Translations under genes and position numbers: made by a program
Shown here: in pieces, positions 13,095 to 24,802 of the stretch
How the letters are laid out: the number at the start of each line of letters is the position of its first letter
Numbering within the stretch: position 1 is the stretch's first letter
Notes under the pieces: model-generated
Told to the model about the DNA's origin: nothing
Seen by the model: only the letters and a program-made list of their open reading frames with translations
The model's database searches: none
From: Eretmocerus hayati
Lineage: Eukaryota; Arthropoda; Insecta; Hymenoptera; Aphelinidae
Direction of reading: 5' to 3'
Length of the DNA: 64,000 nt
NCBI GenBank assembly: GCA_029851415.1
Contig: CM056744.1
Location: forward strand, 97,001,338 to 97,065,337

Positions 13095-13427
13095 TAACAA
13101 GGGGAGTCCGGAGTCTCCGGGTCCTGAAATCTCACCAAAAATTTTTCACTGTTTCGTACCACCTAGAATATGAAGAACTCAAAGCAACTCCGTCAAATGG
13201 GCTCCCTGTTCAGAGCTACAAGCAAAAACGTTAGCATTGTCAGTATATATATATATCACATTTTAACATGGACCTATATGGGCAATGCTAATGTCATAAG
13301 CTGTAACTTCGGACAGAGGGCCCATTTGACGGAGTTACTCTGGATTCTTTATATTCTAGGTGGTAAGAAACTGTAAAAAAATTTTGGTGAGATTTCAGGA
13401 CCTGGAGACTCCGGACTCCCCTTGTAA
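13095..13427. mobile_element. PIF/Harbinger-like foldback MITE, copy 1 (TAA duplication)
   Basis: The element is 13098-13424 (327 bp), flanked by TAA at 13095-13097 and 13425-13427. The termini are CAAGGGGAGTCCGGAGTC and its reverse complement, and the two halves fold back almost end to end. It shares the internal words CCGTCAAATGGG, GTTAGCATT and a central (TA)n tract with the copies at 35431 and 60105. A 3-bp TWA duplication with long terminal inverted repeats is typical of PIF/Harbinger derivatives. It has no coding capacity. It is inserted in the GTACTCGAG array. Confidence 0.8.
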
Positions 13428-13665
13428 GTATTTGACCTATGGTTCGGGATTGAGTAGTCACGTGAAGCTTGTGGAGGGTGACTGAGTACTTGAGGTAAGA
13501 TTTGTGATAAAGTATTCGTGACCCAGTACCCAAGAAAAAATGAGTAATCGAGTACTCGTACCAGTGATCATGACTATGTACTCGAACTAGTGGTATTGAC
13601 TAAGTACTCGAGCTTCGGCTCGTGATCGAGTACTTGAATCAAGATTCGTGACCAAATATCTGAGC

Positions 13666-16600
13666 CAAAGGATGCAGCAGCTCAAATTTTCTTCTGGTTG
13701 GCTTATGGGTATGTCAAGAATTGAATTCTTGCAGACATTGTGAGTGCAAATTTTGCATTCTGTGCTGTTAAATATTTAAATAAAAGATTCTCATATTTCC
13801 GTCTGAATCGATGAGCTGACTGTATATCTCAACAAGCGTATAGTTGACTGACATTCGGAGCAGATGCGCTCAGAAGATAGAGTTACCTTGCACACAAAAG
13901 TTCACATCGCGAGAAATTTGATATGATAGAACATACAAAGGATTCTACTATTAACATTGCCCCCGATTCGGTATGCTCTCTACCATCATATAAATCAAAC
14001 ACTGGCGGTTCTCTTGCGAACCACGAAATTTAGCAACTATTATTTTTTTTTCTTTCACTTTATCATTCACTTGAAGAAATAGATCGTGTTGTTTTTGAGT
14101 TCCTCGATTACTCTAAATTTTCTTGGTGATGAAGAGTTTCACCGGAAGTTAATTTTTGGACGTAATACAAGCTTCAATTTATGAATGAATTAGTTACAAA
14201 ATTCATAACCGGAACATCCCTGTCATCTTTTTCATGCCTGCATGGAATGCTCACATAAAAAACATATATCAAATCCAGATCTCAATGTTGGACGATAAGA
14301 AAAAGATTGATGTGATCGGATGAAACATTTCTATCGGCTTGAATTTGATGCTAGAGAAACAATTGTTCATCGAGGGGTAGTCGACCGCGCTTTGACGCGT
14401 ACATGATGTAACCAACGACACTATTGTGCCCTAAAGTATTAGCAGAAGCGGTCTTATATACAAATAATCCGTAGAAAGAATAAAAGGACTCGCCCGATAT
14501 ACATCTAATACAATGCTATCATAATACTAGTGCAAGAAATCTCTATCTGCTCGTCGGTGCGCATTTTATTAGCGATTTGTCCAAGCCGCTCGATCGAGCT
14601 TTCATATCTTATGAGTCGTCGCGCAAATCTTGTGGAAAGTGATCGAGATGATAAGTTTGCGCACTTCTGAAGTCGAATTAGCTCGGCCTATTGCTTTCTA
14701 TACATTAACGTTCTAATGTAGCATTTGTGGGGACTCACTCACTATGTTGGTTATGTGCTCAGTGAGTATTAGTAGTAGTAATGGTATGGTGGTGGGTGAC
14801 GAAAACTCGGTTAGCGCGGCGAATTAAAGCCTGATGTATGACTGTTTGCACGCCTGTTTACGCCGCCACGAGTAAATATTGGGGGGGACCGAACTCGTGC
14901 GCAACTCATCTTCCTACTTTGTAACTGGTAATGTTTCTTCTACTCTTCATGCTTGAATTCTGTGGATTGCACAGTTTCTTAGAGTTGATGACTGCTCGAT
15001 TTGTGGCGCGAATTTCAAAAAAAGTAAAGTACATGTTTGTAGGGTTATGTTTTTATGACACGCGAATCTTGCATACATTCATCTTTTTGAAATTTATAAG
15101 TGTATCTACATTTGCTGGTTGAGTGATTTTTCGAACTGTTGTCTTTCGTAGAAGCTATACTGTTTCTTGGAAATATTTTATAAACAGAATTTGATAATGA
15201 ATGTTTGCTACGATATGTGTCTACTAAAATGGAATTGTTTGGTCTTTGGACGATCAAACGATCTGTTTCAGATGTCAACACGTTCGTGCTTTGTGATATA
15301 AAAATGTCAAAAATACTCAACCCCAGCTTAAATATTGTTGCATAGATGTGAACATCATGAGGAAGTGATTGAAAATTTCGTTCTTAATGTTCAGAATTAT
15401 TCCGAATAGTTTTGTTTGAATTACATCGATTGTTTACCTTGAGGTTCTTGATTGGCTATTCAAAACGAGACTCAAAGCAACGGATTTCCTCTGGAATTCT
15501 ATGTTTCCTGGTTCTCAAATTGTTCATCTATTCATTAGTGAAAAAAAAAAAAACATTAAGATTAACCTGGAAACATCATAATTTTTCGTGAAGGTTTGTG
15601 CAAATCAATGCATTCATTTTGTGATGATATCATTGTCTCGAGACAAGTTTCAAGTCAAAATCATACTCGTTTGACAGCGATGGGCTGAAAGTAAAATACT
15701 CACCCATTGTCTTAATCAAAGTGAATGACACATTATATCATTTGACTAATACGAGGATCTTAGTCATTGTCTAAGCTACAGATGTCAACTAGCTTGATTT
15801 TCTTATTTTTTCAGATCCAGGTGCAGATGAATCGAGAGAACGTTGAATATTTACTTGTCAATCAAGTTCTTTCGAACGAATCAGATTTTGATTCATTAAT
15901 TTCAATGTTTTGTGTTGTTAGTTATGTATTTGATCAGTTTGGTTTCTAAAATGTAACCCTATTAGAATAATCTTGGATGCTTTGTGAAAACATCACGATA
16001 TCGAGCAATCGGTTCTGATTCAATGAGTTTGTGCATTATTCATTAAAATTCTTGACAATTTTATAATCAGGGAGAACTGAACTTATGCGTGCTTGCTACA
16101 TTCTTATAGTGAACTCTGCGTTATAGCAACTTTTTGATTACTCCAGAGTGTTATACGTGCTTCATGTATGGTTGGATATATCTCGTCCCCAGATTATACA
16201 TAGCTACTGTGGCAGGCTAGTTATGATTAGACTCGACAGTTGGTCCCTATTCCATCGACACTGGCGCACGCCTGCAACGTATATACAGAAAATCAGCCCT
16301 TGTATACATATACACCCCCCTTAACTATACGCACTATGCCTGACTCTTTTTGCTAGATGTCAACTCTCGGGTCTCCCTTCATTGCCATCTCTTTTCAATT
16401 AAAATGAATTGGAAAACAAGTGCCGTGTTGCTTTGGGCGATGATCTTTTGTTGCTCCCGGCACTCGTATCGTCTCTATTTTTCCATTGCGACACTCGGAA
16501 CTTTTGTTGTCATCGTGACGGAGATCGATTCTGAGATATATAAGCTTTTGTTGATGATTCGGAGTGTGCTGCTTCAAAAAGTTGACGCCCTTTAATTATT

Positions 16601-17282
16601 GCTTCATTGACTGGCAAGATTGATTAAGAAACTTTATTTTACATTTGCAATTTGCATGTCGAGTTTTTTCTGAAACTTTTTCAAGTGATGCTTGATAGAA
16701 TAGCAGATTATTTTCCAGGAACTGAAATTTGTTTTGAGTTGGTCAATCAAGAGAATGGTGTTCACAGAGATAAACGTGTTCTCACTTTTCATGTGACTTC
16801 ATAATTCGCGCAAAAAATCTGCGAAGTTCTTAATGTATCTTGTTTCGAAGTCTAGCCATGTCAAATATTGATAATTAAGGTGAAAGAAATGCAAAAGGAA
16901 AAAGTTTGAGTGTCAGTTCTAAATCATCAAGGAAAAAATGCCACAAACCACTGATTCACGCCAAGGGCTCAAATTTCAAATCTCATAAAAAATGTATCTT
17001 ACAGACTCATGTATAATACCTACGTAATTCTCTGCAAGCACGGCACGTACTCAGCGATCGAGGGCGATATATCCGAGGAAATTGAGAGTGATAATCCATC
17101 TTGACAGGTTGAGAGATCCCCTTTGCTCACCCTCTTAACGGGAAATACTGACTGATTGAAATTATTCGTCCATTCTCTCTATGAATAATTGATCGAAATA
17201 GATTATACAACTATCTGTATTGAGATTTGTCTATAATGTTGAATATTTGTCTATTGATATCATTCGTATGGAATTTCATATA
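13666..17282. other. About 3.6 kb without a recognisable gene
   Basis: Contains an A run at 15540-15553 and scattered short open frames. Candidate frames near 14931, 15767 and 16350 lack recognisable domains or convincing splice-bounded structure. Probably intron of the downstream gene. Confidence 0.4.
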
Positions 17283-18163
17283 CAGGGTGTCCGAAAAGTA
17301 AGACCCTCCCCCCTCCCACGTTTTTGAAGGACGGTGAGGAGTTGCGACAATCCTGGAACACGGCCGGCGCCATCGTGAGAAAAATATCCTATGGTAACCT
17401 TGGTTTTCAATTTGGAGGTCATTTCCACGATTATTTCGAGGTACTTCAGTTTAATTTCAAATGGAAATACTTACTTTGAACCTCAGATTCTGAAAGAGCG
17501 TAAAAATTTATGAAATTTTTGTCTGAACTATTCTCTGATCCGACTCGAGCTTGGCGGGGTAAATGGAGTTCAACAAAGATGGACGGTTATCGCCGTCACT
17601 CCGGAAATGTTTCGGATGAGAGATGTTCATCATTACAGCGAGAATGGGGTGATGACCTTCGTTTTAGCCTTGGTGGTCGTTTTCAAAGTCATGTGAAGGT
17701 CAATTAGATTTTTCCAAGTAGGTATACGCACTTTTGACCTCTGGTTCTGGAAGAGCGTAAGAAAATTACGAAACTATAGGGTCTGAACGATTTTCTTACC
17801 TGACTTGACCTTGGCGAGCTAAATGCAGGTCATTACGAGTGGACGGCGACCGCCGTAAGTTCAAGGAGGCGTTCTATCGAAAATCGAAAAAAACGTTTAT
17901 CCCAAGATTTTTCATCGACCTCCATTTACCTCCCCAAGGTCATGTCGGATCAAAAAATGTTTTAGATGCAGGTATCACAATTTTTCACGCTAATCCGAGT
18001 TCAGAAGTAGGTGTTACCGCTTGGAAATAAAGTTGACCTTCGAATGACCTTGGAAATGACTTCCAAAGTCACTATCAGAGGAGCCCTTCTAAACGAGAGG
18101 ACACTCGTCAAATCAAAGAGGCGGAAGCGAGGGGGGGGGGGCTTACTTTTCAGGTAACTTGTA
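17281..18163. mobile_element. Putative mariner-like non-autonomous element (TA flanks)
   Basis: TA dinucleotides flank 17283-18161. The left end is CAGGGTGTCCGAAAAGTAAG and the right end, reverse complemented, CAAGTTACCTGAAAAGTAAG, 15 of 20 identical with a perfect inner GAAAAGTAAG block. The interior holds direct repeats about 257 bp apart (near 17466 and 17723, both with TTCTG-AAGAGCGTAA words) and perhaps a third, decayed unit near 17970. No transposase is recognised. Superfamily assignment rests on the TA flanks only and is tentative. Confidence 0.5.
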
Positions 18164-19959
18164 TTTGGACTACTTATGTTTTGTCATGGAGTTAGTATGA
18201 CCCTGTCGATTTTATTATTTTCATATTTTTTTGTTTCTTCACCACTCGTTGCTGTAAAGAATCGAGAGAAAAGAGGCGCGATGTGCAAAAATCTAATGGC
18301 CTGATTCGCATGAGTACGTCCGTTCCACTCGTCGATCTTAATGACCGTTGGCAGGATTATAGAAGCAACGAAGACTGCAGTTATTCATTGGAAGAGTAAA
18401 CATGTAGTCGTTGAAGAAGATTTTAGTGTAAATTGAAGATTACAGATGTTTCCGCAAATTGTAGTTCCTTGTACAACCAGGACAGAGCCAATAGTACCCG
18501 TGATACAAATTTTTCATATCTCCGGAGTTCTTTGTAATCTCAAATTGAGTTTTCTAATTTTTGGCTGAGCTTGTGAAAATGAATCGAAGTTTCATGGCTT
18601 GATCCAATGTCAACTTTCGAGACAGTTTGAAATCCCGTCTGATAACGAAATTCATCATCTCTTTGTCACTTGACGAACAATTCTCGCTAAAAACAATTGA
18701 TGTCAGATAGAATCATGATGATATAGTCACTAAGTCTTCCAATTTCTTTCCCTCTTTAAAATTTCACTGCCCATCTCTCCCTTCAGCCACCCTCTATAAC
18801 CATAAGCAAAATCCAGGGGCAAGTATCTACGCGCCCGAGAAATGATCACCCATTGATGCTATAATCTTCTCGTGTTACCCTGAGTACCGTGGTGGCGGTG
18901 ATGGCGTGGCGATGGAAGTGGCGGCGGCGGCACTCGTCCCGCCATGAGCAAAAGCTTTTTTTGTGCGCTCGCTCGCTTCTCGCCCATATGCACGTATTCT
19001 AACAATCCCCTTGTTCAAGCTCACTACTGTCCTACCTCATTTCGTCCGTACCGTATATCTAGCACCTCTTTGCTTCGTTGACTTGGCAGTCATACCGCCC
19101 CGTGTCAGAATACTTACAACCATATATCCATGCATGTAAAGATGTGTGTGTATGAATGTGTTAGTGTTAGGTATCCAAAGGGTCGACGACGTGTGACGCC
19201 TCGACGGATTGATATAAAGTTAGAGTCTAGATCTATACGGTTGAGAATCTTGAATAATCAATTGTTCTGCATTTAGCTTGGCTGACTTGTACTCTCATCT
19301 AACCTGACATAGCGTGTGTTGGTGTCAAAAGCTCGTAGCTCATCACCGTCACGCCGACTATTAACCTGCTCTATTGGCTTTAATGTGCAACCAAGTGGTG
19401 CTGGTTGACTAAGTACTGTAACATACTGCAATGATGCCTGTTCATGCTTGTCCGAAAATTGAAGGGGATGCGATTATTGGATGTTAAGAGTTATGGAATG
19501 ATGATTGGCTATGACAGCTTTTACGATGATGGAATAATCCATTTAGATATACTGGATGCACTTTTCTAGTATCGTGAATCGTTTCGTTATCTGATGGATC
19601 CAATTTTTGTTATATTATGAATGAATCAGATACGTCATTATGATCTTCTATACGTGTATATGGATCCAGAATTCATGCTAATCGGATGCGATAATGTAAT
19701 ATTTCGAAACAGAGATGATCATATTTATTGCCAATCCCCACCAGGATTGTACTTGATACTGGTACTGGAACTTTGTACATTGCGTTGATAAATGTTGAAG
19801 GTTAGCAGAGCTTCAGAACATTCGAGAGAAATTCGGCAGCAGGAGCAAGGCTCAATGACCCGCGATTTCTCCTCGATGTCACGCGAGTGACTTATTTGAA
19901 TTTCATTGGCCATCATGGGCATCAGATGATTTGGTCATCAGCCCTGCTCTTCCCTGCGA
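18164..19959. other. About 1.8 kb without a recognisable gene
   Basis: Includes a GGTGGCGG-rich stretch at 18888-18935. No exon or repeat end was identified. Probably intron. Confidence 0.35.
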
Positions 19960-19979
19960 GTCTCTCTCGCAGCTCTGAA

Positions 19980-20370
19980 ATCGGCAGTTAGCCACAGTCC
20001 GGCAAGCAGCGAACAGCTGTGCTGTTTGCACTTATAATTGCGCCCGCGCCGGTGCCATCCTCGCGACCCCTTTCAATCCCGATCCCTTAATTCTCGCGTC
20101 GCGCCCGCACTCGCGCCTTTATTCTTTTGAACACGTTTATACGCACACTTTATAAGAGAATATATTCTCAGTTCTTTTACAGTAGAAATAATCGTAAGTG
20201 ACTTTTTTAGTGAACCCATCCAGCACCTTTTGATCCACATATTTAGGGCTCCAGGGTTCCACAAGAACACCTTGTCCCCACCAATAAGTTCTCCAAATAA
20301 TGAAGCGTGGAATGATCCTTGGATCGGTCCAAAACAGAATTGAGACATGGTTTTCCTGTATCAAATGTCA
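19980..20370. repeat. Dispersed repeat related to the arms of the element at 32958-33676
   Basis: The stretch GCAGTTAGCCACAGTCCGGC through GCGAACAGCTGTGCTG, TTGCGCCCGCGCCGGTGCC, CGCGTCGCGCCC and CCAGCACCTTTTGATCCACA matches, with divergence, the right arm (reverse complement) of the foldback at 32958-33676. The word CTCGCGTC is shared too. This is a partial second copy of that family. No terminal repeat was fixed here. Confidence 0.6.
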
Positions 20371-20593
20371 GTCTGTCAATTGAATCGAGTACTGCTGAAT
20401 TTTTAACGCCTGAACATCGGTAGCTGTGTGTATGCCTGATGGGTCCCGGGGTTTCAAAAGTTCGAAGATGGAATGAAGGAATTCATGTGGGTGTCGACGG
20501 AAGTCTTTAAGGAGATGTCGGAGTCTTATCCCCATTGCATACTTAGCGACATTGTCGAATTTCTGAAATTTTCAATGAATTTTGAGATATCTT

Positions 20594-21543
20594 GCATATG
20601 AGCGTTTCTCTGGAACTTTTGCACTTTGCTGAAAATCGTTGAAAAACGAAAAATGGAAACCACTCAACGCACACTTGGGACCTTTTGCTCACATATTTGT
20701 GTAGTATTGAAAGTTACAAATCCTCTATTGGAATTCATATAGAGTAAGTGGCATCGCCAAAATCACGTTAATGAGTCGAACAAAAAGTAGTTTTTCGCCG
20801 ATTTCCCAGAATTTCCTAAGCAATTATTTGGCAAAATTGACAATTTCAACGAATGCCTTGGTCTTTCTGCAGCTTCGTAAGGTTAGGGTATCCGATCACA
20901 ATTGGTTTTATCAACATGGAGCTCGATCCGCCAATGTGGGATGAGAAAAACTGAATTTTTTTCGTGAGTCACGTTTTTTTTCTATCTCACTTCAGAACGG
21001 TCGTATTCTAGATAAAAATGTCGCATCATTGTGAGACCCGTTGCAAAATATTTGCAATTGCATCTATTTTAGACACGCATTCCAAAAATTGCGTTCAGAG
21101 TCACGGCAGGAGCTTGGCGTAATCATCTTTGAGTTGAAGGAGACATGATTGATTTTTCATTCCCAATTTTCGAAGTCATACAGTTTTGGCTGAATTGGTA
21201 GCACATCATCGCGCTTTTGGGCCATTTTTCTTCAATATATTACCCACCAAATGCAGCTTGAATCAACCCGAAAAGTTGCGCGGCATCACCAGAATATCCG
21301 TAAGACTGCACGAGAGTACCAAGTATTTCCACAGGATCTTCCCCACATTTTCTCTCTTTGAATGAGCTAGAATGAATCAACTTCTTCTGATCATACAGAG
21401 GCCAAAGATATCTCATATTGAGATTTGAATGATGATATTTCCACTTCGATTGGGGCCGATAGATTTTATTGTTCTCTTATATCATCATCCATAGCTGTAT
21501 TCCAGCCGGTGTAAAAGTTCCAGAGAAACGCCCATATCAGGAT
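20594..21543. mobile_element. Putative TIR element with GCGTTTCTCTGGAACTTTT ends
   Basis: About 35 bp at the left (20594-20632, containing GCGTTTCTCTGGAACTTTT) are repeated in reverse complement at the right (21506-21541). The interior is about 880 bp with no coding frame. Probably a non-autonomous DNA transposon. Target duplication not established. Confidence 0.5.
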
Positions 21544-23081
21544 CGTTGACGACTCTAGACGTCACAGAGAATCGGCGATGACTTTGGTATCCGCGATATC
21601 TGAGGAATTCATTGAATAATCTCGAAAGTTGACAATGCTGGCATCCGATACGATCTTGGTGTAATGCACATGTATTTTATAGGCCATGTTAGCGGGTTTG
21701 TCGGACATGGAGTTGCGTCACTGAGTAACAGGTATAGAGTGTTATCTAGGGGACAAGGCAGAATTCTTAGAGTAATTGGTCACTCAGTATAGCACTGTCT
21801 GAACAATTCAGCTCTGCCCGGTGTGAATCGCGGCTCAGTCGTACCTTCATACACAAGTTTGAGTCAACCAAGACCTTGGACTCAGGGTACTCCTTGAGGG
21901 AAACGAGTGATACGGGCCTTATCTACTCCTGGTAGAATCGACTGAAGGCTGGCAAGGGTAAATATTCATAGACACCCACGAGAATATGAGTAAATATGAG
22001 TGCCTGGGTTTAAGATTTGCCTGAACCCGGGCACCGACCAACTACAATCCCTCCCCGGAGGGCGGCAATCCGAAGGTTATAGTCCCAGAAGGAGGAAGGA
22101 AGGAACAGAGAGAAGAGTAAAAATGAAAGATACACGGGGGCTTGCGAGGAAGCGAGAGTCCTGAAGATGTCGCTTAGGACTCATACGCACAGAGGCGAAC
22201 GAGATGGTAAGGAGCACACTCTGCGTGGGTGCTCAAGCTCAAGACTGGGTCGGGGGAGTTGTCGTGAGCTCTCGAGATCCTGAGATCCCCCTTGCCGTGA
22301 TACTCGGACCGGGGAGTCGCTGCTCTACCCAGATGGAAAAATCTCCCTTGAGGTTAAGGCGTTCCTCGGTTACTGATCGGACTCCTAGATTGATGCTGAC
22401 GACTATTCCTCTTGCTGAACACTCGGATTGTCATCAGGCCTTCGTTCGGATATTAGTAGTTCTGGATAGTGGAGCCTGGATACTGATAACTTTAATTGTG
22501 CGAACTTGTCGGAATTGTTTTTTTCAAAGGCCACTGTTTTCGTTTGTGACTGCAGGAGTCGACATCACCTTGAAATCGCATCATGTGATTTCACTAAAAC
22601 GATCTTAAATTTCACATAGACTGTTTATATGTGAGAATGAATCGGGTTTTAGACTTTATCAGTCAAGTAAAGAATCAGCAGCCTGAGCACAAAGTGCATC
22701 AAAGTACTGCTCTATACCGAATAACTAAAAATCAATACATCTATTGCGATCCGGTTATTGACTTCCCTGATGATTGTCCCATTGTCGCTAATAATTGCTA
22801 ACATTGGCAACTCAATATGCAGTTCTCATGTTCTTGACCATAGTCACCACAAATCGCTTATTCAATTTACTTTATGTCAGCCAACAATAAAAATGGTCCC
22901 CCGGTAGACAAGGACTAATCTATCTGCGCCAGGGACTTATCTCTTAGATTTTATGACCTTGCATCAATGACAAGGCCTCATCCTAAATTCCATGAATTTC
23001 TTGCTTTTGAAAAATCTCTGAGAGTTTTAGTGACTGATGATGACTTCGAACTTCACGCCAAACTTACTTTTTTTGTTCCAG
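21544..23081. other. Intron-like DNA upstream of the first recognised SCAPER exon
   Basis: A 13-bp stem with a 9-nt loop lies at 22001-22035 (GTGCCTGGGTTTA pairing with TGAACCCGGGCAC). An open frame at 22204-22608 is GC-rich but has no recognisable domain. The 3' end is a pyrimidine-rich tract and AG at 23080-23081. Confidence 0.4.
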
Positions 23082-23592
23082 ATTTTTGATGACGAGTGGC
23101 CTAATTGACAGGATATGTCGTCATAGTCGAGCAATGATCGAAACCGACTATCTTGTCGAACAGGAACGCGATTGCCCTTTACTGGTCGCCTCCTATGATC
23201 TACTATACCGCATTTGTATCAATCTGAAACGTACAAATACTCATCATCATTCTTCACAATCGGTGCACGATGTTTCGTCTATAGCTTCGGGTGAGACTTG
23301 TGAAAGCAACAATAGTAGCAGCGTTACCATTGTGACGACAAACGGCAACAATGGCAACTCAGAACCGTCATCGGCGCAGGCGCACTTGCTCACTTTACTG
23401 AGCGCGACGGAAGGTGCCGGAGTCGTTGGCGCACTCTATGCTGCAGTCGCTCTCACTTCAGCAACCAATCAGAAAGGTGGCTCGTCCCCCACTCCAAGTC
23501 AGTCTGGCCTATCAAATGCTGCAAAGAGCCTCACGTGGCGAGGTTTGAGGTTGCTCAGGAGCATCGCGGAGTTGGATCTCAACAAATTACAA
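23082..23592 (+). CDS. SCAPER: SCAPER orthologue, C-terminal region, exon A (partial gene)
   Basis: The acceptor TTTTTTTGTTCCAG is followed by an exon whose first base completes a codon. It ends CAA before the donor GTGAGA (phase 0). It encodes about 170 residues beginning FLMTSGLIDRICRHSR, then a Ser/Asn-rich low-complexity stretch (about residues 60-100), then LLSATEGAGVVGALYAAVAL and LTWRGLRLLRSIAELDLNKL. These helical blocks align in order with the C-terminal region of SCAPER, the ER-associated cyclin A/CDK2-binding protein, as I know the family. In SCAPER a similar TGLID-like block, an AGV-L-LY block and a QSLRF-like block precede a GAEG block. The polar insert seems longer than in vertebrates. 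Upstream exons were not found in the window. The ATG at 23089 is internal, not the gene start. Confidence 0.85.
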
Positions 23593-23829
23593 GTGAGAAT
23601 TAGCACATTTGACAATTTGTTGATAATTTCGATATTATGTGTTGTGAGATCCATCATACTATGGCCTGGGCAAAGTGGGTTGGAAGAGCGGAAAAAGTGG
23701 AGGTTCAGGAAAAAAAAATTCTCGTGGCGTATGATTATTGGTAACTCCAGGATTATTTCCCAAAAAAGATAAAAACCTTTAGTGAGTGGATTTTAAAATA
23801 GTCATTTTTTCGATCTCTCCGTCGTGAAT

Positions 23830-24250
23830 GATAGGTAGAAAATTGTCTCTATCGCGAGTTTTCGTCTCTTTCGTGGTTTTTCCGTGATAAGTCGTAATGG
23901 AATGAGTTCCATAGAAAAATATATAGAACAGTCCTTTTTAGATTATTTGAAATTCTACAAGATGTAGAATCACATTCATCCAGAAATGAAGTAGTTCTTC
24001 TGTGAGGTCCTTAGTTAAAAGAAGAAATCGCAGAAACTTCGGAAATCCCTGGCTCTACTTTCTGAACTTTTTCAATAACCCACAGTGGATACAATTCCTC
24101 CATACATGTAAGTCCAATTTTTTTTTGATCATCAAAAAATTTACAAAACACTATTATATTCATATTTCTATGAGACTCATCCTTCACGGTTTGCACAGAA
24201 AAATCTAGAAAGTAACGAAAACCCGCGGTAGAGACAATTTTTTGACCTGT
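23830..24250. repeat. Foldback element in SCAPER intron
   Basis: AATTGTCTCTATCGCGAGTT at 23841 is matched by AATTGTCTCTACCGCGGGTT on the other strand near 24240. The arms continue with weaker identity (TTTTCGT, CATAGAAA words). The loop carries no coding signal. Probably a decayed DNA-transposon derivative. Confidence 0.55.
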
Positions 24251-24514
24251 GATTAAATATGAAAAACCGAAGAATGACTGTTTTCGAAATCCGCCGACAA
24301 TAGATGTTGATTCTCTCTGGAAAATGATCATTTTGGACCAATCCTAGATTGAAATGACGGCACAGTGCGGCGCGTAAAATTTTGGGCCGATGGCGCTTAC
24401 GATATTCGTGCGAGCTCGCTCACTCGAAAATGGTACGCAGAACCCACGTAAGTCCATCTGTAGGTTCTTATATACGTATCACAGCGGTGTCGTGCTGCAT
24501 TGCTGCAGGATAGC

Positions 24515-24799
24515 TCGTGACACGGAAAAACCTCGTAAGTGCCATAACAACGTATCTTTAACTCAAGACTTTGAGAGATACGGGGTTTTTGGTGCTTGCG
24601 TGGTTTTTGTGTATAATTATCATCGATTCTCTCTCACATTCAGTTTCTTACAGAATTCGTGAGCGCCATTATTTAAACAATTTTGAAGATTTTCAAATTT
24701 GGCTTCGATGAAAAAATGCAGTATTTTTTTGCTTGTCGAATGATACCAATAACTCATTTTTGACAAAAATGGAGTTACGTAGGTTCTTCCGTATCACGT
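24515..24799. repeat. Foldback element (about 285 bp) abutting the next foldback
   Basis: CGTGACACGGAAAAACCTCG near 24516 pairs with CGTGATACGGAAGAACCTAC (reverse complement near 24797). Its right edge coincides with the point where the left arm of the neighbouring foldback element (24803) is truncated, so it may have inserted into or replaced that terminus. Confidence 0.5.
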
Positions 24800-24802
24800 C
24801 AG

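Larger units (their letters stand above)
10600..13665. repeat. Large GTACTCGAG tandem array with a higher-order period near 160 bp
   Basis: The core GAGTACTCGAG recurs dozens of times, spaced about 30-33 bp, between words such as GCTCGTGATT, ACTACTCGTGGTT and GGTCGTGACCGCG. A landmark word (variants of ACATATGATCGAGTAC) recurs near 11134, 11296, 11453, 11608, 12007, 12165, 12337, 12499, 12651, 12818 and 12949. That gives a higher-order period of about 150-170 bp made of about five sub-units. The array is interrupted at about 11632-11868 and by a foldback MITE at 13098-13424, then resumes to about 13665. The open frame at 11135-11626 on the minus strand is a by-product of the repeats. Confidence 0.9.

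Noticed and set aside
10600..13665. CRISPR array
   Set aside because: The spacing is regular, but the spacers are themselves repeated in a fixed order and the genome is eukaryotic. This is a tandem satellite.
22001..22035. tRNA-like gene
   Set aside because: A B-box-like GGTT...AACC appearance comes from a simple hairpin. No acceptor, D or anticodon arms could be placed.
22204..22608. 134-codon frame upstream of SCAPER exon A as a possible exon
   Set aside because: Its composition is not SCAPER-like, no fitting splice sites join it in phase to 23082, and no domain is recognised.
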